Shown here: positions 25,123 to 33,547 of the stretch, piece after piece
Layout of the letters: every line of letters starts with the position of its first letter
Position numbering within the stretch: the first letter of the stretch is position 1
Source of the DNA: Fidelibacterota bacterium UBA7301
GTDB taxonomy: Bacteria; Fidelibacterota; Marinisomatia; Marinisomatales; TCS55
Assembly (NCBI GenBank): GCA_002471845.1
Contig: DKQT01000030.1
Span: forward strand, 1 to 37,120
Length of the DNA stretch: 37,120 nt
Direction of reading: 5' to 3'
Program-made: the position numbers and the translations under genes
Notes under the pieces: generated by a model
Database searches by the model: none
Told to the model about the DNA's origin: nothing
What the model saw: the letters and a program-made list of their open reading frames with translations, nothing else

Positions 25123-26592
25123 CTAACTATCCGACACCTGGTAGTTGGGTGCCTCTTTCATGATCTTCACTTCGTGGGGATGATTCTCCTTCACCCCCGC
25201 TGAGGTGGTCTGTATGAATTCTGCTTTTCCATGGAAATCTTTAATATCCTTCGCGCCGCAATATCCCATGGATGACCGCAAGCCGCCCATAAGCTGGTGA
25301 ATCGTATTCCGAACGGATCCCCGATAGGGCACCATCCCTTCTATACCTTCCGGTACTAACTTCGTGGCTTCGGCCCCTTCCTGGAAATAGCGGTCACCGC
25401 TACCCTCCTGCATGGCGCCTAAGGAACCCATGCCGCGGTAAGATTTATACTGCCGTCCTTCATATAAAATGAATTCACCTGGACTTTCGTCCATCCCTGC
25501 CAAAATACTCCCCAGCATGACCACTTCGGCCCCTGCAGCAATGGCTTTTGACAAATCACCACTGTAGCGAATACCACCATCAGCGATCACGGGAATATCA
25601 TGCTTCTGGGCTTCATCCACACAATTCATAATGCCGGATAACTGGGGCGTGCCCACGCCGGCCACGACACGGGTAGTACAACTGGCGCCGGCACCGATCC
25701 CCACCTTCACACAATCCACACCAGCATCAATGAGTGCTTTCGTTCCTTCCCCGGTGGCCACATTCCCAGCAATAACCTGGAGGTCACCAACGGAACTCTT
25801 TATATTTTTAGCGGCCTTCAATACACCGGCTGAATGACCGTGGGCTGTATCAATTACAATGACATCTACGTCTGCATCGGATAAAGCCTGTGCTCTCTCC
25901 ATCGCATCATCGTTTACACCCAAAGCTGCGCCAACTCTTAGCCGGCCGTTTTGATCTTTACAGGCATTGGGGAAATCTTCTTTTTTCTGGATATCCTTCA
26001 CAGTGATCAACCCTGCAAGACTGCCCTTATTATCAACCACTAATAACTTTTCTATACGGTGTTCCTGGAGGACCTCTTTTGCTTCTTCCAAGGTGGTCCC
26101 CTGTGGTACCGTCACCAGCTTATCTGAAGTCATCCTGTCGCGAACAGATAAATCATTATTCGTTTCGAAACGGATATCACGGTTGGTAATGATACCGATT
26201 AATTTTTCATCTTCCACCACTGGTAATCCGCTGATATGGTAATTGGCCATGACGTTCTTTGCGTCACGAATAGTTTTGTCCGCAGAAAGCGTTACAGGAT
26301 TAACAATCATACCACTCTCGGAACGCTTCACACGATCCACCATGAGTACCTGTTGCTCGATGGATAAATTCTTATGGATGATCCCGATTCCCCCTTCTCG
26401 GGCCAAGGCCACGGCCATATCACTTTCGGTGACCGTATCCATGGCGGCGGACAGGAGTGGTATATTCATGGTGATCTTATTGGTCAAGCGCGTCTGGAGA
26501 TTCACTTCTCGGGGGAGTACGTTGGATTCCTGGGGGACGAGAAGTACATCGTCAAAGGTTAATGCTTGGACAAATGGAGGTCTGTTTTTCAT
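25123..26592 (-). CDS. guaB: IMP dehydrogenase
   Basis: 489 residues. It oxidises IMP to XMP with NAD+, the committed step of GMP synthesis. The TIM barrel is interrupted by two CBS domains (about 95-205, MIVNPVTLSADKTIRDAKNV and DRMTSDKLVTVPQG). The active-site loop GAGASCTTR carries the catalytic Cys305; the usual GPGSICTTR is altered at Pro and Ile. Later come IADGGIRYSGD, YRGMGSLGAM and the flap region YFQEGAEATKLVPEGIEGMV. It follows hutH by four bases, so both are probably on one transcript. Its stop is followed by the repeat-rich gap. Confidence 0.96.
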   Translation of the reverse strand: MKNRPPFVQALTFDDVLLVPQESNVLPREVNLQTRLTNKITMNIPLLSAAMDTVTESDMAVALAREGGIGIIHKNLSIEQQVLMVDRVKRSESGMIVNPVTLSADKTIRDAKNVMANYHISGLPVVEDEKLIGIITNRDIRFETNNDLSVRDRMTSDKLVTVPQGTTLEEAKEVLQEHRIEKLLVVDNKGSLAGLITVKDIQKKEDFPNACKDQNGRLRVGAALGVNDDAMERAQALSDADVDVIVIDTAHGHSAGVLKAAKNIKSSVGDLQVIAGNVATGEGTKALIDAGVDCVKVGIGAGASCTTRVVAGVGTPQLSGIMNCVDEAQKHDIPVIADGGIRYSGDLSKAIAAGAEVVMLGSILAGMDESPGEFILYEGRQYKSYRGMGSLGAMQEGSGDRYFQEGAEATKLVPEGIEGMVPYRGSVRNTIHQLMGGLRSSMGYCGAKDIKDFHGKAEFIQTTSAGVKENHPHEVKIMKEAPNYQVSDS

Positions 26593-26596
26593 AGGT

Positions 26597-28123
26597 CTAA
26601 AGTAGTTTCATACGCTTTTTAACGTTGATTATAATTTTTTTTGATTGGATCAAATCATTAATGGATTGTATGTCAGCAGTAATGGGATGATCTTCTGTAG
26701 TCAAAACACGGTGGTATTTCAAAAGGTTCATCACCGGGATGAGGCCTTTTCCGGAGGATAATTTTTTATGAAAGCGGTGGTTCACATTCCCCGCCACTAA
26801 TAATTCAATAGCTATAATTGTACTTACATTTTTTAAGATCCGAAGACATTTCCGTCCCGCCCAAGGGGCCATGCTCACGAAATCTTCCTGGCCGGCAGAG
26901 GTGGAGATAGAATCCACACTGGCGGGATGGGCTAATGTTTTGTTTTCCGATGCCAGCGCCGCCGCGGTGACCTGGGCCAGCATAAAACCTGATTCCAATC
27001 CGGGATTCACAGCACCGAACATGGGAATACGATCTCCGATGCCTTTCATAAAATAATTGACTCGGCGTTCAGAAATGGCGCCGATCTCTGCCATGGCAAT
27101 GGATAATGTATCCAATGCTTGGGCTACGGGCTCAGCGTGAAAATGACCAGAATTCATTACATCTCCGTTAGGAAAAACCAAGGGATTATCGGAAATGGAA
27201 TTCAATTCATTGTTAATGATCATTTCTCCATTGATGAACACTTCACGACTAGAGCCATGAACGTGTGGAATACAGCGCACACAATAGGGATCCTGGATTC
27301 TACCGCAGTCATCGTGGGACTGGACGATTTCACTCCCTGCCAGCATTTTATATACATTGGTAGCGGATGCCACCTGGCCAGCGTGCTTCTTTAATTTGTG
27401 AATCTTGGGGGTGAATACGACTCTTGTGGATAAACTGGCCTCGGTGGAAAGGGCTCCTGAAATGTCAGCTGTTTCCAATAATTTTTGTGATTCGGCCAAA
27501 GCGCGGATGCCCAATGCCGTGGACACTTGCGTCCCGTTGATGAGGCTTAAGCCTTCTTTCGCTTCCAAGACGGTAGGTTCCAAATTGGCTTCTTTTAAGG
27601 CCAGCATTGCGGGCATAATACGATCCTGGAAATGGACATCCCCCTCCCCGATCATAGCCCGGGCCATATGTGCCAATGGCGCCAGATCGCCGGAAGCACC
27701 CACAGACCCCTGTCTTGGAATCACCGGGAGGATATCATGGTTGATCATCCCCACCAAAAGTTTGGCCAATTGGGGCCGAATACCGCTGTGGCCTTTGGCC
27801 CAAGTCATAAGTTTCAGGACCATGGTGATCCGTGTAACACCCAGGTCCAATGGTATACCCACACCACAGGCATGGGAGCGAACCAAATTTAGTTGAAGCA
27901 ATTTTTGATCATCAGGACTTATTGATACAGTGCTCAGTTGTCCGAAGCCCGTATTCACACCATAGATCTGTTGGCCTGAACTAAGAATGTTTTTTAAAAC
28001 TTTGTGGGAATCGCCAATGGCTTTCTTAGCCTCGGGGCTGAGGCTGATGCGGGCGGGGCCATCCAAAAGGGGCGCTAAATCACGCCAACTGATTGAACCT
28101 TGGGAAATAAGTAGTCCACCCAT
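26597..28123 (-). CDS. hutH: Histidine ammonia-lyase
   Basis: 508 residues. It removes ammonia from histidine to give urocanate. The MIO cofactor forms from Ala143-Ser144-Gly145 in GSVGASGDLAPLAH. Other family marks are YGVNTGFG (catalytic Tyr54), NLVRSHACGVG, IQDPYCVRC and GQEDFVSM, whose QED favours histidine over tyrosine or phenylalanine as substrate. The rest of the Hut pathway (urocanase, imidazolonepropionase) is absent from the window. The gene is followed by guaB after four bases and is preceded by a good sigma-70-like promoter. Confidence 0.93.
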   Translation of the reverse strand: MGGLLISQGSISWRDLAPLLDGPARISLSPEAKKAIGDSHKVLKNILSSGQQIYGVNTGFGQLSTVSISPDDQKLLQLNLVRSHACGVGIPLDLGVTRITMVLKLMTWAKGHSGIRPQLAKLLVGMINHDILPVIPRQGSVGASGDLAPLAHMARAMIGEGDVHFQDRIMPAMLALKEANLEPTVLEAKEGLSLINGTQVSTALGIRALAESQKLLETADISGALSTEASLSTRVVFTPKIHKLKKHAGQVASATNVYKMLAGSEIVQSHDDCGRIQDPYCVRCIPHVHGSSREVFINGEMIINNELNSISDNPLVFPNGDVMNSGHFHAEPVAQALDTLSIAMAEIGAISERRVNYFMKGIGDRIPMFGAVNPGLESGFMLAQVTAAALASENKTLAHPASVDSISTSAGQEDFVSMAPWAGRKCLRILKNVSTIIAIELLVAGNVNHRFHKKLSSGKGLIPVMNLLKYHRVLTTEDHPITADIQSINDLIQSKKIIINVKKRMKLL

Positions 28124-28173
28124 TGAGCAATTTAGGACTTTTTATGAACATTGAACAAGAATAGTGAGATGAA

Positions 28174-28202
28174 AATATACTTTATCAATGATCGGGTGTA
28201 AA
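28174..28202 (-). promoter_or_regulatory. Candidate promoter of hutH-guaB
   Basis: Read leftward, TTTACA (28197-28202) and TATATT (28174-28179) lie 17 bases apart, 5/6 matches each to the sigma-70 consensus. Transcription would start near 28167, giving a leader of about 44 bases before the hutH ATG. I see no operator or riboswitch in the leader. Confidence 0.6.
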
Positions 28203-28212
28203 TTGATAATAA

Positions 28213-28536
28213 AAAATAGATTATGATCCCAACAATTCCTTACTACTTGCTATTATTAATGATGAAATTGTTGGCGTACTGCAATTGACATTTATTCTGA
28301 ATCTTACTTACCGGGGCAGTTGGCGTGCCATGGTTAAAGGCGTCCGTGTATCTTTAAATTTTCGTTCAAAAGGAATCGGCAAAGCTTTAATAGAAGAAGC
28401 CATTCGCCGCGCCAAAATAAAAGGATGCTGAATAGTCCAACTGACGACAGATAAAACACGCCCAGCAGCTATTCGATTCTATGAACAATTGGGATTCACC
28501 CCATCCCATGAAGGAATGAAACTCCACTTAGATTAG
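28213..28536 (+). pseudogene. GNAT acetyltransferase remnant with internal TGA and lost N-terminus
   Basis: From GAT 28219 the frame reads DYDPNNSLLLAIINDEIVGV, then YRGSWRAMVKGVRVSLNFRS, KGIGKALIEEAIRRAKIKGC, a TGA at 28429-28431, then IVQLTTDKTRPAAIRFYEQL and GFTPSHEGMKLHLD to TAG 28534-28536. This is a standard GNAT order (VRV, RSKGIG, IRFYEQLGF). In relatives the stop position is usually Arg (GCRxVQLTTDK), so one CGA to TGA change fits. The N-terminal 40 or so residues are missing: in-frame stops lie just before 28213 and the hutH promoter occupies the space. No other gene is visible between hutH and the peptidase. Confidence 0.8.
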
Positions 28537-28598
28537 GTTCAATTAACAATGCATATTCGATCGTAATTGTTTTTAGCCATTTTTAAGACTTTCTCTGT

Positions 28599-28627
28599 TT
28601 GACCCTCTCCTACCTTTCACGTATTTT
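28599..28627 (+). promoter_or_regulatory. Candidate promoter of the peptidase gene
   Basis: TTGACC (28599-28604) and TATTTT (28622-28627) are 17 bases apart, 5/6 and 4/6 matches to the sigma-70 consensus, about 40 bases before the dcp ATG. An AGGGA ribosome-site candidate lies between. No operator is apparent. Confidence 0.45.
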
Positions 28628-28668
28628 CGCCGCGTAAATTATGTCTGTAACAGGGAAGTTAAGTCGAA

Positions 28669-30828
28669 ATGAATTCCAAAAAAGATATATTATTAACGGT
28701 GGTTCTAGCGAGTATCTTTTTAATTGCAGTGTTTGCAATGCCCACCGATAAAGCTGTTTATAAAGTGGAAGCTAAAACGGTAGCAATAGACAGTAATCCG
28801 TTTTACCTGGAAAGTGCCCTCTATTTCAAATATCCGCCATTTGATAAATATAGAAATGAACACTACGCCCCCGCTTTCGAAAAAGGCATGGCGCAGCATG
28901 TGGAAGAGATCGAAGTCATTGCCAACAGCAGCGATGCACCCACTTTCGAAAATACGATTGTCGCCATGGAAAAATCAGGCGCCCTCCTGGATCGCGTTTC
29001 CACTGTCTTCTTTAGCCTCATTTCCGCCCACACCAATGACGAGATGGAGAAGGTCCGCAGCGACATGGCACCGAAACTGTCGGCCCACAGGGACAACATC
29101 CTTTTAAATGAAAAATTATACGAACGTGTTTTAACCATTTATAAAAAGCGGAACGACCTCGGCCAGGATGGGGAAGGTGTCCGGCTGATGGAAAAATATT
29201 ATACGGATTTCGTCCGCGCAGGGGCTAAACTTTCACCGAAAGAAAAAGAACGTCTGAAGGCCATCAACAGTGAAATTGCCGTCCTCCAGACTACTTTCAG
29301 CCAAAATGTATTGAAAGAGGTCAATGCCCTGGCCGTGGTAGTGGATTCCAAAGAGGAACTGGATGGTCTAACCGAGGCGGCCATCGAAGCGGCGGCCAAC
29401 GAAGCCATATCAAGGGAATTGGAAGGTAAATACTTATTAACCTTGAAAAACACCAGCGGCCAACCGCCTCTCTCTTCACTCACCAATCGTGATCTCAGGG
29501 AACGAATCCATAAAACATCCCTGTCCCGGGGCAGCCGCGGCGGTGAATTCGACAACCGTAAAATACTGTCCAAAGTGCTGAAGCTCCGGGCGGAACGCGC
29601 TTCCCTCATGGGCTATGACAACCACGCAGCCTATAGGCTGGAAGTCCAGACCGCCCTGAAGCCGATTGCCGTCAATGAACGTCTCAGTAGCCTTGCCCCA
29701 AAAGCAGTGGTCAATGCGAAAAAAGAAGCGGCAGATCTACAAAAAATGATAGATGCTGATGGAGGCGGTTTCCAACTGGCTTCCTGGGACTGGGATTTCT
29801 ATACGGAAAAAGTGCGGGCCGACCGCTACAATTTTGATGCGTCCCAGCTAAAACCCTATTTTGAGATAGATAACGTACTCCAAAATGGTGTCTTTTTTGC
29901 GGCGAATCAATTATTTGGTATCACCTTTAAAGAACGGTTTGACCTTCCTGTTTATCAAGAAGATGTACGGGTTTTTGAAGTATTCAATGAAGATGGTTCT
30001 ATTTTGGCTCTTTTCATATATGACGGCTATGCAAGATCCTCCAAACGGGGCGGCGCATGGATGAATGCCTATGTCGGCCAATCAAAACTGAAAGGCAATA
30101 AACCGGTAATCGCCAACCACCAGAATGTAGTAAAACCCCCAAAAGGCGAGCCCACCCTTCTTACCTTTGAAGAAGTGATCACTGCGTTCCACGAATTCGG
30201 CCATGCCCTGCATGGCATGTTTTCTAACGTAACCTATCCCTACTTTGCCGGTACGTCCGTTCCACGGGATTTTGTGGAGTATCCCTCACAAGTAAATGAA
30301 ATGTGGGCCATTTGGCCGGAAGTACTGAAGAATTACGCTGTCCACTATGAAACTGGTGAAGCCATGCCCCAAGAATTGCTGGACAAAGTTTTGGCCACCC
30401 AGAAGTTCAACCAAGGCTTTGCCACCACTGAATATTTGGCCGCCTCCATTTTAGATCAGTCCCTTCACCAACTCACCCCCGATCAAGTGCCGAAAGGGGA
30501 TGATTTAATGGCATTTGAGGCGGATGCCCTTAAGACAGCAGGTATTGCTTTGGATGTAATTCCACCTCGCTACCGCAGCACCTATTTCTCCCATATCATT
30601 GGCGGCTATTCCGCCGGATACTACTCCTATATTTGGAGTGAAGTATTGGATGCGGATACGGTGGAATGGTTCAAGGAAAACGGTGGCTTAAAACGAGAAA
30701 ATGGCGATCATTTCAGAAAGACACTCCTTTCTCGTGGTGGCAGCGAAGATGCCATGACCATATTTAAAGAATTCCGTGGGGCAGAACCGAATATTCAACC
30801 ATTATTGGATCGCAGGGGATTAAACTAG
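28669..30828 (+). CDS. dcp: M3-family peptidyl-dipeptidase (Dcp-like), exported or membrane anchored
   Basis: 719 residues. A hydrophobic N-terminal segment (ILLTVVLASIFLIAVFAM) makes this an exported or membrane-tethered form. The body follows E. coli Dcp closely: NPFYLESALYFKYPPFDKYR, HYAPAFEKGM, FFSLISAHTNDE. The zinc site is HEFGH at 508-512 with the third ligand Glu537 in FVEYPSQ, and the C-terminal YSAGYYSYIWSEVLDAD block supplies substrate-binding tyrosines. Dcp removes dipeptides from the C-terminus of oligopeptides. The usual enzyme is about 680 residues, so the extra length is the N-terminal anchor. Confidence 0.93.
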   Translation: MNSKKDILLTVVLASIFLIAVFAMPTDKAVYKVEAKTVAIDSNPFYLESALYFKYPPFDKYRNEHYAPAFEKGMAQHVEEIEVIANSSDAPTFENTIVAMEKSGALLDRVSTVFFSLISAHTNDEMEKVRSDMAPKLSAHRDNILLNEKLYERVLTIYKKRNDLGQDGEGVRLMEKYYTDFVRAGAKLSPKEKERLKAINSEIAVLQTTFSQNVLKEVNALAVVVDSKEELDGLTEAAIEAAANEAISRELEGKYLLTLKNTSGQPPLSSLTNRDLRERIHKTSLSRGSRGGEFDNRKILSKVLKLRAERASLMGYDNHAAYRLEVQTALKPIAVNERLSSLAPKAVVNAKKEAADLQKMIDADGGGFQLASWDWDFYTEKVRADRYNFDASQLKPYFEIDNVLQNGVFFAANQLFGITFKERFDLPVYQEDVRVFEVFNEDGSILALFIYDGYARSSKRGGAWMNAYVGQSKLKGNKPVIANHQNVVKPPKGEPTLLTFEEVITAFHEFGHALHGMFSNVTYPYFAGTSVPRDFVEYPSQVNEMWAIWPEVLKNYAVHYETGEAMPQELLDKVLATQKFNQGFATTEYLAASILDQSLHQLTPDQVPKGDDLMAFEADALKTAGIALDVIPPRYRSTYFSHIIGGYSAGYYSYIWSEVLDADTVEWFKENGGLKRENGDHFRKTLLSRGGSEDAMTIFKEFRGAEPNIQPLLDRRGLN

Positions 30829-30842
30829 AAAGAAGTCAGCCT

Positions 30843-31295
30843 ACGAAAAAATATCTACTTATAATTTTAATTTGTCTTCCCTCAGTAAATTTAATTAACG
30901 GACAGGCCAAAGAAAAACCCAAAAAATACACAGCCATTGGGTTATTTGACCATAAAACGGGGTTAAGCATGTTTGGTATAACCAGAGCATTATATCAAAC
31001 CAATAGATATGAAATATTCGCCGGGCTCGGATTAATTCCCACAGGCGCCTTGTCCTTGGGCTGGAAATACTATATGAATGATGGCCCCCTTCAATACTAT
31101 TCTGTTTTGTCTATTCAACAAATTAACGCTATGGGTGGAGAGATTATTGCCCCTTATATCTCCTTGGGCGGAGAAAAGAAACTGACCGAAAAACTATATT
31201 TTAATTTTGGTGTCAGTACTGTCGTACGGTTTTACTCTGATAGAGCTCCAGATATTGTGCCCTTCCCTGCCTTCAATTTTAGCTGGCGAAAATAA
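30843..31295 (+). CDS. Small exported beta-rich protein with no standard start codon
   Basis: An ATG at 30969 would give 108 residues, but the frame is open upstream and encodes a clear signal peptide, KKYLLIILICLPSVNLINGQ, starting at an ACG codon (30843-30845). If ACG were ATG the protein would be 150 residues with a normal Sec signal. The mature part is made of amphipathic strands (YEIFAGLGLIPTGALSLGWK, EIIAPYISLGG, LYFNFGVSTVVRFY) ending in FNFSWRK, an aromatic C-terminus as in outer-membrane barrels. No family is recognised. It lies 14 bases after the peptidase stop. Either initiation is at ACG, or the start is mutated and the gene dying. Confidence 0.55.
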   Translation, partial: TKKYLLIILICLPSVNLINGQAKEKPKKYTAIGLFDHKTGLSMFGITRALYQTNRYEIFAGLGLIPTGALSLGWKYYMNDGPLQYYSVLSIQQINAMGGEIIAPYISLGGEKKLTEKLYFNFGVSTVVRFYSDRAPDIVPFPAFNFSWRK

Positions 31296-31332
31296 CTAAA
31301 TATGTTAATTTTTCTCTAGACCATCTCGTAAA

Positions 31333-32124
31333 ATGGTTTCAATTCTTGGCATTCCCTTAGATGAAAATTCTTCATTTTTAAAAGGGCCTTCCAAGGCGCC
31401 TCCCCTTGTCATGGATGCCTTTCGCTCGAAGGCATCCAACAAATTTGCCGAGAACGGTATTTATTGCGGAGAGCGGGACAGGGTCTCTTATATCGGGGAA
31501 ATGCAGCTTTCTACCGGAGGAGCGGCCATGGATTCTATCCGAAAAACAATCAGCAAAGAATTGGATCGAGGCCAAAAAGTAGTTTCAATCGGCGGCGATC
31601 ATTCTATCACCTTCCCCATTATTCAAGCTTACAGCCAATCATATCCCGATCTTAACATTCTCCATATCGACGCCCACCCTGATCTATACGATAATTTTGA
31701 CAATAACCTTTATTCCCACGCATCTCCATTTGCCCGCATTATGGAAAATAATCTTGTGAATCGACTGGTACAGGTAGGTATCAGAACATTAAATACCCAT
31801 CAAAAATCTCAGGCCGAACGCTTCGGGGTAGAAATCATAGAAATGATAGATTTTAACCCCGAAACCGTATTTACATTCGATGGCCCAGTTTACATTTCAA
31901 TTGATATGGACGGTCTTGATCCAGCCTTTGCACCAGGCGTATCTCATTTTGAACCAGGGGGACTGTCCACACGCGATATTATTCGGATCATTCATCAGCT
32001 AAAAGGTAATGTTATTGGCAGCGATATTGTAGAGTACAACCCTGACCGAGACATCAATAACATGACAGCCATGACAGCAGCCAAACTAATGAAAGAGATC
32101 ATCGGAAAAATGGTATTATTATAG
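31333..32124 (+). CDS. Ureohydrolase (arginase/agmatinase family)
   Basis: 263 residues. All six Mn ligands are present: His90 in GGDHSIT, Asp113, His115 and Asp117 in DAHPDLYD, and Asp191 and Asp193 in SIDMDGLDPAFAPG. The stretch DAHPDLYDNFDNNLYSHASP followed by FARIM closely resembles plant arginases, which are themselves agmatinase-like, rather than animal arginase. It releases urea from arginine, agmatine or a related guanidino compound; the substrate is not settled by sequence. It lies 37 bases after the small beta-rich gene and ends three bases before the convergent GH1 gene. Confidence 0.88.
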   Translation: MVSILGIPLDENSSFLKGPSKAPPLVMDAFRSKASNKFAENGIYCGERDRVSYIGEMQLSTGGAAMDSIRKTISKELDRGQKVVSIGGDHSITFPIIQAYSQSYPDLNILHIDAHPDLYDNFDNNLYSHASPFARIMENNLVNRLVQVGIRTLNTHQKSQAERFGVEIIEMIDFNPETVFTFDGPVYISIDMDGLDPAFAPGVSHFEPGGLSTRDIIRIIHQLKGNVIGSDIVEYNPDRDINNMTAMTAAKLMKEIIGKMVLL

Positions 32125-32127
32125 ATT

Positions 32128-33540
32128 TTATTGCGAAAAGCGTGCGACAATATCCATGTACTGCTTTGACCCTTCCCGCAGTGTTCGTACCTGAGTAGTA
32201 AAATCGACTTCATATAATCCAAATTTCATTTCGTAACCCTCCGACCATTCAAAATTATCCATTAGAGACCAGTAATAATAACCGCGGATATCCGCACCTT
32301 CCTTGATAGCTTTAGACACTGCATAAAGATAACGCTCAATATATCTTCTCCGACGATCATCTTTTTTATCGGCAATACCGTTTTCTGTAATAATTATAGG
32401 CACATCGATGTCCTTAACCCTTTTAATTGAGCGATAAATTGCTTCCGGATAAATGGGATAGAACATATCGGTCATTTCTTCATCAGGATAAAATTCAAAG
32501 CGGAAAAATTCCTTGGAATTTAATCGTGATTTTACCCGCTGGTGGGAATAGTTATTAAGACCAATAAAGTCTAAAGTACCGAGACCACTTTTATTAATGT
32601 ATTTTACTTTATCCATGCCCGGCATACTGAACGAAAATTTACCGGTTTGGAAGTAATCTAGAGCACCTTGATTAAATACCCCATCTAATATACTGCAAAC
32701 AAACCAATCCAGGGGATTCCAGCGGTTATAAGGATCAAAAGGAAAAACATTTTTAACAATACCCACTTGATAATTTTTTCCATCTGCACTGCTTTTCAAT
32801 GCTTCATAGACCCTTGTGTGTGCAACCAGCAAATTTTTCATAACTTCGCCGGCCAGTTGAGGATTCTGCTTCCCAGGAGGCCAGACACCATTGAAATAAC
32901 CCTGGCTGGTATAGACGGCCGGTTCATTTATCGTGCACCATATTGCCACATGATCTTTAAGCGAATCGAATACGCGTTGACTGAACCGAACGAAATAGCG
33001 AATATTTTCTTCATTTTCAAAGGCACCCATATCTTCGAACCACAGGGGGTTGGTAAAATGGTGTAAAGTGACTACTGGTGTGATTCCGGCGGCTTTCAAG
33101 GCGAGACATACATCGCGATAATGCTGGATTGCTGAATCATCGAAATTTCCTGCTTCCGGTTCAATTTTACTCCATTCAACCGAAAAACGATAAACACCAA
33201 CGCCTAAAGCCTTGATCAACGCAATGTCTTCTTCATAACGGTTCCAGTGATCGCAGGCGATTGTAGAACGGTCACCATTATGGATTCTCGGATTGCCATC
33301 TGCTTTGAAGCCCCCTTCCCAACGGGACCAATTATTATTGCAATTACCTTCTACTTGATGGGAAGATGTGGCCACACCCCACTGGAACCCTGGGGGAAAA
33401 TCTATTGTATCTACTTCAATTTTATTCCAGTCCCAACGAGTTTCAGGGTGACGAACCTGCATAGTTATAACATATATAAAAATCAGAGCAACCGGGGCTG
33501 CCAGTATCGAAAGCCATAGTTTAGTTTTAAATGATATCAA
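32128..33540 (-). CDS. GH1 glycosidase (beta-glucosidase type), membrane anchored
   Basis: 470 residues from a TTG start at 33540; no ATG, GTG or earlier start exists before an upstream stop. The N-terminus (LWLSILAAPVALIFIYVITM) is an uncleaved anchor or signal. The GH1 barrel follows: FPPGFQWGVATSSHQVEG, WCTINEPAVYTSQG with acid/base Glu206, and IIITENGIAD with nucleophile Glu386, then DNFEWSEGYEMKFGLYEVDF. This is a retaining beta-glycosidase; glucoside, galactoside or phospho-forms cannot be told, though a membrane anchor speaks against 6-phospho substrates. It starts seven bases after the dinG stop. Confidence 0.92.
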   Translation of the reverse strand: MISFKTKLWLSILAAPVALIFIYVITMQVRHPETRWDWNKIEVDTIDFPPGFQWGVATSSHQVEGNCNNNWSRWEGGFKADGNPRIHNGDRSTIACDHWNRYEEDIALIKALGVGVYRFSVEWSKIEPEAGNFDDSAIQHYRDVCLALKAAGITPVVTLHHFTNPLWFEDMGAFENEENIRYFVRFSQRVFDSLKDHVAIWCTINEPAVYTSQGYFNGVWPPGKQNPQLAGEVMKNLLVAHTRVYEALKSSADGKNYQVGIVKNVFPFDPYNRWNPLDWFVCSILDGVFNQGALDYFQTGKFSFSMPGMDKVKYINKSGLGTLDFIGLNNYSHQRVKSRLNSKEFFRFEFYPDEEMTDMFYPIYPEAIYRSIKRVKDIDVPIIITENGIADKKDDRRRRYIERYLYAVSKAIKEGADIRGYYYWSLMDNFEWSEGYEMKFGLYEVDFTTQVRTLREGSKQYMDIVARFSQ

Positions 33541-33547
33541 TATTGAA

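Noticed and set aside
30969..31295. ATG at 30969 as the true start of the small beta-rich protein
   Set aside because: It would discard an in-frame upstream signal peptide; the protein looks exported.
32118..32135. A terminator between the ureohydrolase and the GH1 gene
   Set aside because: Only three bases separate the convergent stops and no stable hairpin is visible; the transcripts probably overlap.
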